A DNA stretch of 64,000 nt from Elysia chlorotica. Taxonomy: Eukaryota > Mollusca > Gastropoda > Plakobranchidae. Position numbers and translations under genes: made by a program. The notes beneath the pieces were generated by a model. That model was not told the origin of the DNA and made no database searches. It worked only from the letters and a program-made list of their open reading frames with translations. The DNA is taken from positions 447,217 through 511,216 of the forward strand of contig RQTK01000049.1 in assembly GCA_003991915.1 (NCBI GenBank), written 5' to 3'. Of the stretch, positions 45,762 to 58,099 are shown piece after piece; the stretch's first letter is position 1, and the number at the start of each line of letters is the position of its first letter.

Positions 45762-45767
45762 AATAAA
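45762..45767 (+). terminator. NOL11 poly(A) signal
   Basis: AATAAA only 5 bp past the NOL11 stop codon, giving an extremely short 3' untranslated region if used. A T-rich segment follows. Confidence 0.5.
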
Positions 45768-48700
45768 ACAATTGATTTTACAAATTTCTTGTATTTTATT
45801 TATGTTATGGCATTGTTGTCTTAAAAATGCATGAGTTTAGTCAGAGTTGGAATTCAGGTTAATAGAAACTGAGTTGTAAAGGTTGAGACGGGGCTGAAGT
45901 GATAATGAATGTGTGTTTGTACGGTCCAAAATCTCTTTATGAGTAGAGCAATCATGCTTATCAATCTTATTTTGTGTGTGGGGGAGTGTATAATGATAAG
46001 GATTTTACTGAATATTCACAGGTGCAAACGAAATACCCATACCATATCTATTACATTGTAAATGAGATTTCAAGACAAATGGAAGCAAATAACACTTACA
46101 TGCAGTTCAGTAATTTCAAATATTGTGCTTGACACTTTTCACTTCTCCATAACACTATTCAATATTTATTAGGCAATTTGTGTAGATGATTAAAATTATC
46201 ATAGGTAGAAATAACTTTGAAAGTTACATAAATGTTTTCTGGAAATCAGTATCAGAATTCAGATGTAACTTTATATCAAACATTACCCTTTGCGAACGTA
46301 AATATGTCATATAATCTCAAAATATACAACACCACAACAAAAACAAGGTACACACCCACTAATTATACTAATATGGACTATAAAGAGCCAAAGTATAAAG
46401 TTTCTACACATTTTTTTAGTTATTTCTTTGTTTCAGGGCAAAACTCACGTAAAGTAATTTAAAACAATATTTGTTGGAACCTTTGTCTTTCACTCCATTA
46501 CCATAGAGAAAAAGGTTAAAAAAAATATATAAGTGCATAATTGTATGTTTTTTTAATAATATAATATTGCAGTTGTTTTTTTAACTTTTGTTCTTAAATA
46601 ATAAAGTCTAAAATGAAATAGCAGCAACATAAGTATTCGTTAATACCAAATTAATATTATTAGACCATAAACTTGTCATTCAACTTAAATTCATCATCGT
46701 CTTGAAGTCCAAAAACGCAAATATCGGGCGATAAAGAGTCATACAGTATTATGATACTGCTTCTTTGATAGTGATGTGCTCGATTTCTTTTCTAAGTGAA
46801 CCATGAAGAATAGTGCTGTAACAAAAATATGGGGCTCAGGCTATCCCTTGTGGTGTGCCAATGCAGGTTGAAACAGTTGTAGTATCAATCATGTATAATT
46901 TTATTGTGCAATTAATATACAGCTAAATTTCGACGTTTATACAATTTTACTTATTTCATTGTTTAGAAGAGCTCACCAAAAAAAGATTTAAAACTATTTG
47001 TCAAAACCTTGGTGATTCAAACCACACTGTCTTTGACATAGAGAAATTAAATTCAAAATGCTGCCTGATTAACATATATTAGTTTTATAAGTTCTATACT
47101 AGATTGAAACAGCCTCAAAGTTATTTGCCTAAAATAGGTTTCAAACGAAAAATCAAAAATAACAAATATCTGTAGCGATTGTTACCAAACTTTATGCTAA
47201 CGAAATCTAAACATTGCAATTAATCTCAACAACACCAAAATAAAAACAAAGTACACAGCTGCTAATAGAGACTACATGTATACCGGTTACCCGTGGGCTG
47301 TACAAGTCAGTGTCGCCACTTATGTAGCTTTCAACATTAACGCCCCGATAAATTAGTGCCATCCTTCTATCTTCATATATTTTGAGGGATGCTGTTACCA
47401 ATGCTTTGCTTTTCTTAATGTCGTGTATGTGTTGTCATTTATCATTTACCATGAATGCAGTCTCCTTTTATTTCCAGCAATACTGATTTAGGGTGCAATG
47501 TATATTTCTCATTGTGGTTGACTATATAGGGCAGTATGAAAGAAGCCAAATAAAGGCGTTTTTATACAATTGTTACTACACTTAATGGAAAACTAAAATG
47601 ATGACCTGGTTGTGGCCCAATCCAATAGTAACAGAGTCAGGAGCCGAAACACTTGTAATAACTGTGATTGAGAAAAATCTTTTATATAGCTGTTAATCAC
47701 ATGTATTTCTTTACTTCTGTTAGAAGTGCAGGGGAAAACCTCGCCAAACATTTAAAATATTTTGTTGGTACCTCACTGTTTCAGGACAGAGAAAATATGT
47801 AAACCAGGGATCATCTTATGGACTGTTATCGCTGTAATTATAATTAATAGCCTATCAGGGCAATAAAAGCCATATCACTTTTGTTACACATTTAATACAC
47901 ATATAACACTTATCAGTGGACTTATATTTAGATACGTTTTTTCTTTGTGGCATAAACAGAGGCTTTGCATAAACTACTTCCAAGGCACGTTTTCCATTTT
48001 TTTTTAATTTGTATTAATTTTAAACTGTCCCTCCAGGAAGATGTGGCAGCATTGGCAACCGACGCCCGTATGTGGCCTTCCATCGGCGAAAAGCTAAAAC
48101 AAAAAATCTCTTTTTACCTACATTTTTGGCCTTGCACTTTCGTTTTCAAAGAATTGGTGTTGTTTTTTTTGGCTCTCCTAGACACTCCTTTATACTTCCG
48201 TTACTTAGTTTCCTCTTACTCTCCAGTCCCATACTCTCAAACTTTCTCATTGTAATTACACGATAGACTAGGGGCTGTCCCAAAACAATATCACACACAG
48301 GACCTTTTTACCTCTGGCTGTAACAAAGGATGGTGTAGCAATAGCATGCTAATGGTTAAAATCAATGTTCTTTAAAATAGTAACTGACTTCTAGTTCTAC
48401 ATTGTCAAGCAGTCTGGCATATATTTCTGCTTTTTAGCGGTTTTTAATGAAACGAAACAACTCAATGTAGCTTTTAAACCTAACACTCTAGTAACAGCAC
48501 CCATATCAATTATGAAAATTAGGTAATGGGGTTACAAAAGCACACAAGAACATGCATTAAATGTTAGGCTTTTGGCATAATTGGCCTTCTTTTCGCATAT
48601 AGCATAATTTCGCCTTAAAAATGACACAATTCTGCAGGGACAGATAAAATAAGCTTTAAAACTTTTCCAAACAGTGTCTGCGGATTCAATTAGAAAGGGT

Positions 48701-49590
48701 AATTGTTTTTGACCTGTAAATAATGTTAATACTAGATTTGTAGAGCCATGTGATTGTGAAGGTAAATTGCCGAACCGCGTAATTTCTGCCTAATCCACTA
48801 TTTTCAAGCTGAGACAAATCTGATTCAAAACATGCTTTTTGATCTGCAAACATATAATACAAGCAAAACCAAACTTCTAATTACATTTAAATAGATTTTC
48901 GTGATAACTTCTCTGGTTGCTATTCATTGATAAGAGAAAAAAAAAGAATCTGAGAGTTCTTTCTTGCACTTAAAAGACATGCACACCTGGGTAAAAACGA
49001 ATGAAATGATGATAAATAAAAATGTGTGTTATGCCCTAAAAGCATTTTAATTCATTTGTATTGTAATATTGTTGGGGGTTTTTTGTTTATATAATAATTA
49101 GATCTACCTTAGTAAAAGTATTATTTTATCAGCATATTATTGTTTTCCACAGTTTTACACAACAGACGCTTTGATCTTGGTTGACAAAAACAGAATACAC
49201 AGTGAAAATGTTTGGTGACTGTTTAAACGTTGATTTTAATACCTCAATAGCCACAGCATCAGTTAACCATAAGGTTTACTTGCCGATAGCTAAAGCATCA
49301 ATTCATCATAACAAAAGAGTTTGACTTGGCATTGGTGTACACATACATGTCTAAAACTCTAACATTGACCCTAAAGGAAAGCATAAGATCCGTTAAGGCA
49401 GAAACTTCACACTAATTATTAAGTGAAAGGAACATCTTTGCGAATCAGCATTTGTTGTATTTGTAGATCAGCATCTAGGATTGAAAATATCAATAGTACC
49501 ATGCATATGATTCCAGCCATTCTCATAACTATGATAATCAAAGCATTTTGAGAACAGTTTTAAATATGTAAATTTACATGTACTATAGCT
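45768..49590. other. intergenic region between convergent NOL11 and NDUFB10
   Basis: About 3.8 kb of AT-rich sequence with no exon I can defend. A GC-richer island at 48037-48110 follows an acceptor-like CCTCCAG and translates as EDVAALATDARMWPSIGEK, but it lacks a donor and a partner exon. Related AT-rich patches near 46980, 46440 and 47730 may be old repeats. The 3' untranslated region of NDUFB10 lies at the right end, but I see no clear poly(A) signal. Confidence 0.45.
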
Positions 49591-50327
49591 TCAATGCAGC
49601 TTAACATCAGGATTCTGTCTTTCCCAAATTAAGCGATGTTTCTGTTTCATGTACGCTTCGATTGAACCTTTGTGAGTACGAATGTCTCCATCTGAAAGAG
49701 AAAATTATTGAAAGGTGTTAAGAGACATAGATCAAGATTTCCTATTTACTATTACACAACAATGTATAGATTTAAAAAAAATGAAACAAGATTTAAAAAA
49801 AGAAAAGGGACATGATATTTAAAACCAGAGGCAAAAAAAAAAGAAAAGAAAAGTTAAAGAATAGTGCAATTATCAAGAGAAAAGTGTTGTAGATGGTTTA
49901 TTGATTGTTTTGATCTAAATTTCCTCATGAAAAAGCATCAATGAGTAATAATAGTTGTTTTATGTTTATGCCTCCCGCAAGAGTCGTTTGTCACTTACCA
50001 AATGCGTTGTAGAAAAAAACACTGGACAAAGTTACAAATAAAATATATATAAAGCTGGATTTTTTTTTAGCTTTACAGGCATTAAGAATAAGATAAAGAT
50101 TATGTCATTCTGATACAATATTTTTATTTTCACTTCCAATTTTATAAAAAAATGTAGGTATAACCTTTCATTGTCAACTCACACTATGCTGTCTATCAAA
50201 TTTAGGCAAATGATTTTTAAAATACTGGTTGACTTAAAATAATAAAGAAAGGAGCTGGATGTAAAATTCTCAAATAAAAAGAAGAAGAAAAAGAAATGTA
50301 GTAATACTAGTAATAATAATAATAACA

Positions 50328-50388
<61 letters not shown>

Positions 50389-52093
50389 TGATGATGATGA
50401 TAATGGCAATAAATGTACATTACATTTAATAAACCAGTTTGTGGCAGCCTTCTCGTATTCGTCTTGCAGTTTCATGCATTTGTAGTTGCTGTCTGGGCCC
50501 TCCCATGTGATACACTCTATCATCCTCTGTCGCAAAAACTTTACTATGTTGCTGTCCACTTGTCTAAAGGAGTAAAAAGAGCAAAAAGTTTTAAATAATT
50601 AAAATGAACAAAATGTATTAGTTCTTGTATAAAGTTTAGTTGTTGGAATGTGCTTATTTCTATTACAGACATTGGCGATCATTACCCATTTTTTTCTGAT
50701 ATCAATTGCCTGAATAAAAACACTGAAAGGGGTTTTATTTCTTGGTGTGTAACTGTTCAGACTGTATATGTATTTTGTGCGAGGTTTCCCTTTGCACTTA
50801 AAACACATTTAAGGATGGTACCACACTAGGCCTAAACAATAACAGCTATCGAACAGTTTTTTCTGTGTATCCAGGTATAATGTGAACAAGGGAAATAAGA
50901 GGGACGTAACACAATATGGCAACACAACAATTATGTTTTTGAAGTTTGTGGCAAAGAACAGAAGTTGAAGTTTTGAGCTTATGAAAAAATAGAGTTGTGT
51001 ACCGTACCAACATCAAACTGTCCTGCTGCCCTCTATTGACCCTCCTTCTTGCCTTTCTGTATCTCTGTTCCGTGGCACTCTATCTTAATCTTTATTTGAT
51101 AACTTGATATGTAATTGAGGGAACAACAATCCAAAGATGATTATAAAAACTGTCCTTGCTCATTCTTTAACTGAATGCATCCATTAGGCTGCTCACAGCG
51201 GCTCTATGTACTGAAACTCTTGCCATAGAGCAGTTGGCAGCGGCTTTATCAAACAGGAAGAGAAAGATCCATATCTTCAACCCATCCAAGTTTTATAGCT
51301 TTTCAGAGGAAGTGGGTATGATAAACAGTCAGTTCTGAAACTACTTTCATCACCTAAAGATCTTTTTTTTTTTACAGAAATATGATGCAAAATTACTCAA
51401 GATGACCTTGTCAGAGTAACCAAAGTTGATAGGCTATATTGTGGACGGGCCCCAAGACGGAAGTCTGACAATTGCATGTGCTGCCACACACGAGACAGGG
51501 CATGGATGCCATGACTCCTGTTAGTCAAAGTTAGACAATCTTGACCAAATTAAAAGAAAAGTATGGATTCAATCAGTTAATATCCTAACAAATTTTGTGG
51601 AAAACACCTCAGAACCTATTACAGTTCTCTATAGGGTTTAACGTCTCAGAGGTTCCTCTAGGGTGTCCCTATACAGCGACGGGTCCCAAGACTTACGTCT
51701 GACAATTTTATGTGCTGCCACAAACGAGACAGGGCGGGGATATCATGACTACTGTCTCAGCCGATCTCATTAAACTGACACCGACCCAACCAGTAGGGAG
51801 CGCAATCGCCAGGGCTCAAATCCGGATCTTTTGCGTCAGAAGCCGATGTTCTACCCCAGGGACAGGGAACTCAATGAACCTTTACCCCTTCCTCAACATG
51901 TAGGGCCTGTCCCCGACTGAAGATCATAGGTGTGCAGCAGTTGTTACGTTATGCAAGAGTGGATATTTAGGCATCCAATCACCTACGAGTAAGCGTGATT
52001 TGACCATTCAATCGACAGTTCTTTTTTTCATTAATCTCACCCATCACTGCTCAGGGTTGCTCAACACATAACTTGTGTGAATCACTCATGAAG

Positions 52094-52124
<31 letters not shown>

Positions 52125-54316
52125 TGATGATGATGATAATGGCAATAAATGTACTATACATTTAATAAACCAGTTGGTGGCAGCCTTCTCGTATTCGTCT
52201 TGCAGTTTCATGCATTTGTAGTTGCTGTCTGGGCCCTCCCACGTGATACACTCTATCATCCTCTGTCGCAAAAACTTGACTATGTTGCTGTCCACTTGTC
52301 TAAAGGAGTAAAAAGAGCAAAAAGTTTTAAATAATTAAAATGAACAAAATGTATTAGTTCTTGTATAAAGTTTAGTTGTTGGAATGTGGTTACTTCTATT
52401 ACAGACATCGGTGATCATTACCCATTTTTTTCTGTTTTAAATTGAAAGAAAAAAATCAAGATCACTGTTTAGTATTCTATACTTTGCAACTCACTTATCA
52501 CGAAAAAATTGTTGGTCTGCCTCATAGATGCAAACAGGATCTTCAAAGTCACACTGATCTACAGTTGGTACCCTCTTAAATTTTCGATGGTAGAATTTCT
52601 CGCTTGTGTTTCTCCTTTGAAGAGGTTCAACAATGTTCTCTGTGGAAAATAGGTATTTTTTTTTAAAGTTGGTATTATAGAAACATGTATGTCAAACAAC
52701 CTGCATCATATGAAAATATTTACAAAGAAATTATTCATTTAGTATATATTTACACTAACTTCATCAAGTCACATTTTTGCTTTCAAAAAGAATTTCATTA
52801 CATCGAGTCAGTCTTCAATACTCAATGTTTAACTATACATATATAAAGGCCTAGGGAAAGGACAGAGAAATTTGAAATTTTACTTTCTTTTGTGTTAATT
52901 GATGCCAGAACTTTAGTTTGAGTTATTTTTTAGTTCTCTTACCTCTTAGATTTTTATTTATAATAGTATAATTAGCTCTGTTTTGGAAATTTTATTTTTC
53001 GCATTACAGTTACATTCTCAGAAACTAAGAAAACAACAGTTAAACAGATGTTAAGGTTTACATTACATACAGTGTAATTGTCATTATTGTGGTGCATATT
53101 TTTCAACACATTAGAATTTAAATAATCATGTATAGTGATAGTGCTATCTGTTTAAAAAATAGCTTCCCATTTGCAGGCTACAATTGCCCCTGGAGCATCT
53201 TCTGTACATTGGCAATTAGCAACGGCACAGATCTCTATGTGCACACAAATTTATTTTAAACGCTGTAGCCTTTCCATTAAAAAAAAAGTTACTGTATCTT
53301 ATTAAAATATGGATAGTGTTAGTGATAGATTTAGGAATATGGATCTGGCTATGTTTAGGAATAGGGATCGAAATAGATTTAGGAATGAGGATAGGTATTG
53401 ATAGATATTGCCCGCGTGTAACTAGGACAGGCACAATGAAAGTTAGTGTGCGATAAAATTGGATTTAAAAAATCGTTCTTTTTAATGCGGCGCCTTTGCT
53501 GCCTTTAATTTTTACAAGCCTAACGTATTAGATCTAATAATCTTTCATTTACTTCCTATAGAATCGTTCACAAAATTTATTTAGCAATCGGATCACCCGG
53601 AAATGTAATTTGTTTACTCCTACAGTCTAAGAATTATGAACGTCAAAATGGTGGCTTTTGATAAGATCTAGTATCAATATTGTAAAATGGTTTAAAATCA
53701 ACATTGGGGAGGGTTTGTGTTTTGATTTTTTATCAATAAAACAGTAGATCCGAAAATCATCTGAAAGAACCAGTATAATAGGCTACTTAATAGTTAGCAA
53801 TATTTTATTTTTGATATAAGCTACTAGATCTAAATGTTTTGGGCCCGGCATGTAACATCCTTCCCAGGGACTGATCACTTCTTTTCATTTCCCATAAGAA
53901 CCCGCACCATCTAAGAACCGACTTTTTCTTGACTCGCGGGTTCTTAGGCAGGGACCACTGTGCAATATCAAAGTTTAAACAAAACTCATTTCATCACAAG
54001 CCACTTGTTTATATCAATTTTCATTAACTTTGTTTTCCATTTTCAAGGATGCATATGCGCAATGTATAAATTTACATTTTTAACCAGCTAGGAGGGTTTT
54101 TAAGAAGGCTAGAGTCCCTTCCAGACTAAGAGTCATTCTTATAACTAGAGCCTTGATCTTCTTTAACTTTAATGTGTCTAGATATAAGTCTATACCTCTA
54201 AAGTACGTCACCGGTGCGTCGACAGCTCTGAAAAGTCCATAGGCAATGTTTTGGATTTTCAAGTCGGTAATCGAACCTTTAACGGGTTTGCTTTGGTTGC
54301 TATCGTCACCTCCCAT
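49591..54316 (-). CDS. NDUFB10: NADH:ubiquinone oxidoreductase subunit B10 (PDSW)
   Basis: Coding exons on the minus strand: 54316-54196, 52639-52495, one of two alternative copies of exon 3 (52299-52160 or 50563-50424), and 49691-49591. Phases join exactly to 168 aa; human is 172. Recognised: VDAPVTYFR; FYHRKFKRVP; VDQCDFEDPVCIYEADQQF (Cys-x6-Cys); QVDSNIVKFLRQRMIECITW to NYKCMKLQ (Cys-x11-Cys); and a basic C-terminus. The four cysteines with these spacings match the disulfide-forming pairs of NDUFB10, imported through the MIA40 route to the intermembrane-space side of complex I. The accessory subunit sits in the membrane arm. The start is the only ATG near the exon start; residues 1-15 are polar and lack a cleavable presequence, as in the family. 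The gene is oddly expanded by a duplicated exon, SINE fragments and microsatellites. Confidence 0.93.
50316..50697. repeat. segmental duplication, copy A (NDUFB10 exon 3 with flanks)
   Basis: Bases about 50406-50697 match 52143-52437 with about nine substitutions and no obvious indels. They include the exon, intron sequence on both sides and the start of a LINE-end fragment. Similarity stops after CCCATTTTTTTCTG on the right. The left boundary lies in the AAT/ATG microsatellite (50316-50402), which is much longer here than in copy B (52096-52139). Confidence 0.88.
50424..50563 (-). CDS. NDUFB10: NDUFB10 exon 3, copy A (proximal to exon 4)
   Basis: A 140-nt exon with acceptor CCTTTAG and donor GTAATG. 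It encodes the same 46 residues as copy B, from QVDSN to NWFIK, with split codons at both ends. The three coding differences from copy B are all third-position and silent (GTA/GTC Val, ACA/ACG Thr, ACA/ACC Thr). The donor lies about 30 bp from a long AAT/ATG microsatellite in the following intron. Which copy is used cannot be told from sequence alone. Confidence 0.85.
50655..50800 (-). mobile_element. LINE-end fragment
   Basis: Same block series as 34733-34875 (TTACAGACATTGGCGATCAT ... TGTGTAACTGTTCAGACTGT). The minus-strand frame contains KKWVMIANVCNRN, resembling the C-terminal W-R-x-M-I-x-x-x-C motif of non-LTR reverse transcriptases. Only its first part is shared with copy B of the NDUFB10 duplication. 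Confidence 0.45.
51431..51522 (-). mobile_element. SINE body fragment
   Basis: Contains GGCTATATTGTGGACGGGCC, then GTCTGACAATTGCATGTGCT and CACACGAGACAGGGCATGGA. Both ends of the element are missing. It lies between the two NDUFB10 exon 3 copies. Confidence 0.7.
51640..51872 (-). mobile_element. tRNA-derived SINE, diverged, minus orientation
   Basis: Follows the family layout from GGTTTAACGTCTCAG through GTCTGACAATTTTATGTGCT, GAGACAGGGCGGGGATATCA and the inverted head (CAGAAGCCGATGTTCTACCC). It is more diverged than the copies with target-site duplications. Confidence 0.75.
51925..52089. repeat. dispersed repeat, copy 2 (unclassified)
   Basis: Second copy of the block series described at 14553-14684 (GCAAGAGTGG, TTTGACCATTCAA, TTGCTCAACA, GAATCACTCA). 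It abuts the AAT microsatellite that bounds NDUFB10 exon 3 copy B, so it marks one duplication edge. Confidence 0.6.
52160..52299 (-). CDS. NDUFB10: NDUFB10 exon 3, copy B (proximal to exon 2)
   Basis: A 140-nt exon with acceptor CCTTTAG and donor GTATAG, displaced from copy A by exactly 1736 bp at both ends. Because 140 is not a multiple of three, splicing both copies into one mRNA would shift the frame of exon 4. Only one copy can be used per functional transcript. Confidence 0.85.
52640..54195. other. NDUFB10 intron 1, nothing else recognised
   Basis: AT-rich intronic sequence. A GGAATATGGATC / GGAATAGGGATC / GGAATGAGGATA pattern at 53330-53400 is a short degenerate minisatellite. No other element was identified. 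Confidence 0.5.
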
Positions 54317-54794
54317 TATACCTAATGTTTCCGAAAAATTCTTATACAGGTCTAATACAAATCTAGGTATAATATTCTAGGTATAGAAATCTAGACCCAG
54401 TATCTATGTTATTTTTTTAGACTCTAGACAACATAAAATAGTTATAATTCAGAGTGCAAGCCTACAAGGTCAACAAACGGAAGAGCATAAAACTGAAAGT
54501 ACATTTTTTAGACTAAAGGGAGGCTACTTAGATAGATCAATGCATTTTAAAAGAGCGAGTTACAGCTCTTGTCACTCTCACTTTTAGTTGTTAGTACTTA
54601 CTGGTTGTTACCAAAGTATACTGGATTGAAGAAGCTTAGTCTTTGTTGTTACACAGGTTAGGCCTGTGGGTTGTTACATTCATGTACTTTTTTATATAGA
54701 AAACTTAAATATTCGAAATCTTTGGTTACATCATCATCGTGGAACTATAAACACTCCTTTCATTGTTAAAGGCCACCACCCTGAAAACGTTTAA

Positions 54795-54831
54795 CTCTCT
54801 CTCTCTCCTTCCCCTCTCCCTCTCTCTCTCC

Positions 54832-54916
<85 letters not shown>
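54795..54916. repeat. (CT)n microsatellite
   Basis: About 120 bp of CT repeat directly abutting a SINE. CT repeat resumes at 55156-55183 on the far side of the SINE, so the SINE split an existing tract. Confidence 0.95.
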
Positions 54917-54918
<2 letters not shown>

Positions 54919-55154
54919 GGGGCGCGGTGGTCCAGCGGTAGAACATCGGCTTCCGATGCAAAAGGTCCCGAGTTCGAATCCTGGCTGTTGCGTTCCCTAC
55001 TGGTTGGGTCGGTTCAGTATAATGTGGTCGGCTGAGACAGGAGTCATGGTATCCCCGCCCTGTCTCGTGTGTGGCAGCACATAAAATTGTCAGACGTCCG
55101 TCTTGAGGCCCGTCCACAATATAGCCTATATAGTGCTGTTGGACGTTCAACCAT
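54917..55154 (+). mobile_element. tRNA-derived SINE inserted in a CT microsatellite
   Basis: Head GGGGGGCGCGGTGGTCCAGC and B-box GAGTTCGAATCC; body through ATAAAATTGTCAGACGTCCG to GCCTATATAGTGCTGTTGGA. It is flanked by CT repeats on both sides, so the target-site duplication cannot be distinguished from the microsatellite. Confidence 0.9.
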
Positions 55155-55185
55155 CTCTCTCTCTCTCTCTCTCTCTCTCTGTTAG

Positions 55186-55330
55186 CGACAGGATGTCCGG
55201 ATGGATGCTTGGCCGATCACATTAATTTAACTGATACTGACCCAAACAGTAGCGGTCAGAGAATTGATCGAACCTGCAACCTTCTCATCGTATCGCACAG
55301 GCTCTATATTCCCACTGCGCCCTGGGAAAG
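55186..55330 (-). mobile_element. old SINE relic
   Basis: Landmarks CGATCACATTAATTTAACTG, ATACTGACCCAAACAGTAG and ATTGATCGAACCTGCAACCT correspond to the reversed body-to-head part of the family, heavily mutated. The 3' part is missing. Confidence 0.5.
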
Positions 55331-55339
55331 TGAGGTAGG

Positions 55340-56142
<803 letters not shown>

Positions 56143-56535
56143 CAATGTACACCGAGCGCCGCTTGAGACTATGTAAACCAAATCATTAGATTAGAATCCA
56201 TCCACTGTTATAAAACTCAGCAATTGCTGTAGCCTAGATTAAAGAGTGTTAGCAGCTCTGCAAATGGGAAGGAAATAAGATCCGGCTGTTCCCATCCAAA
56301 AATGAAAAGTGGTGACATAAGAAATATTTTTTTTCTATCCAATGATCTACCGCTACAAGTTCTCTTCTCCTCCCACCTTAGTGAATCAGATGTAAAACTT
56401 TTAAACGAATAAACGACTGACTCTAGCTGCTGGAAGCTACGTCTGTCTAGCTTAATTCTGTACCGCTACCGCGAGCCACGAGACGGAGAGTAGCCTTCTG
56501 CTGGGTTTTGTTGGGTTGTTTTTTCCCGCTCAGAC

Positions 56536-56775
56536 AGTCGAGTCGTTAGAAGGGGGACAAGTACTCAATGAAAGAGAAGGGCAAAAGACAAGGAGAAGAA
56601 TAGAGGGAGGAGGAGAAGTCGAAGATGAAGAGGATGATGAAGGAGGAGAAGAAGAAGAAGAAGATGATGGTCATTATGATGATGTGAGGAGGAGGAGGAG
56701 GAGAAGGGGGGGGGGGGGGGTGGAAAGGAAGAGAGAAAGAGAGAAGGCTAATAAAACTGAGAGAGAAAGGTGGAC
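56536..56775. repeat. purine-rich GAA/GGA/GAT tract with G-run
   Basis: Long purine runs (AGAAGAAGAAGAAGATGATG, GAGGAGGAGGAGG) and a G12-14 run near 56706-56720. The frame across it is acidic then basic low complexity with no domain. Confidence 0.85.
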
Positions 56776-56859
56776 ATGCAGAAAATCAGACAAACAGGTG
56801 CGGGAAGACAGACAGACCGAAAGAAAGAGATGGGTAGTGAGATGTTTTAGACACTGAAA

Positions 56860-58099
56860 ATGGTCACCCCTAATGTATGGATAGGTATAAATGTTGTCTT
56901 GTCTGTCTGTTTGTTTTCATTTGTTGTGTGTGTGTGTGTGTGTTGCTGTTGCTTTTTTGTGGGGGTTTTGTTCTATTTTGGTCTACTTATTTATTTACTT
57001 TTATTAAAGCTTAGAAAAAATTAGGTCAAAAATCTTTGACGACCATTCTCTATGTTTGGGATTTTCAACATTTTATATCAGCATTCAGCTGTGAAGTTAA
57101 AATACGGTAGTAACAATTGATATTATTATAATGGTGTGAACAGTTTTTTTGTTGTTGTTTTTTTATAACAGTCTGCCTTTTCAACGTTTCTAGATCGTAA
57201 TGAAGAAAATTAAAAAGTAACATACTGGAAATGTTTTGGAGACTCTTATCGATCAAACTTTTTAATTTTATTGATATTTTAGGCTTTAATAGTGACAGCT
57301 ACCTACAGCTGTCCAGGTGACCTTTGAAACATTTTTTTCACTCTCCTGTAAAGTTTATTAAATCTGGCTTAGACGGTCACAGACATACACTGACGGTATA
57401 AAAAGAACAGTGAGAACATTTAAACAACTATTGACTGTTACTATAAATGAAAAACCAAAACAATCTTTGTTTTTAACACTTTTTAATCTATTGGGCCAAC
57501 AACCAAGTAGCCGTCTAGACTAGTGAAGTTTAAAAAAAAATGTAACACAGTTTCTTTGTAATTTTTAGTCTCTGATACTTAAGAAGTTTATAAGTGTTAT
57601 CAATATTTATGTTTGAGTATCTAACTTTAGCTATAGTTAACATGTTCTCATGTCCATGACAACTAAAATGGCCAACTCAATAGCATCCTCAATGTGATTA
57701 ATAAATATCCAAACAAAATAATTTAAAGTTTGGCCTGATCTTGCTCATAAATTTAAAAAATGCATCAGTAAAAACATATATACCTTTTAATTCATACTTA
57801 CTTACCTCATTTAAAAAAAAAATATGACTAACAATTTAAATGTACCTGATTCAAAACCACATAAATTTTAAATATAAAAGCATAAAAAGATAAGTCAAAT
57901 AAAAAAAAAGTAAATTGTCACCTGGATATAGGTATAGAATTCACTGTAAAAATAAAATGAGATAGAACATAAGGAAAATTTTTAAAGTCAGAAAGTTTGT
58001 CTTGTGACTTTTTTTTTTTGTGGTATGGGAGGGGGGAGCAAAGCCTTAGACACTGTCCAAAAATAAAACGAGAGTAGTAAAAGTAAAGCAGACACAAAT
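56860..58099. other. 3' flank of CCDC40, nothing else recognised
   Basis: AT-rich with a short (GT)n run at 56928-56942. It includes the 3' untranslated region of the minus-strand CCDC40 gene. A poly(A) site was not pinned down. Confidence 0.45.

Noticed and set aside
48037-48255. Possible exon after an acceptor-like CCTCCAG
   Set aside because: Frame is open, but there is no donor, no partner exon and no family match. The second half is T-rich low complexity.
50179-50559. 126-codon frame with a poly-leucine stretch after NWFIK
   Set aside because: It is NDUFB10 exon 3 copy A read through its donor into the AAT microsatellite. The Leu run is not protein.
56516-56857. 113-codon acidic/basic frame
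   Set aside because: Made of GAA, GGA and GAT simple repeats with a G homopolymer. No conserved motif.
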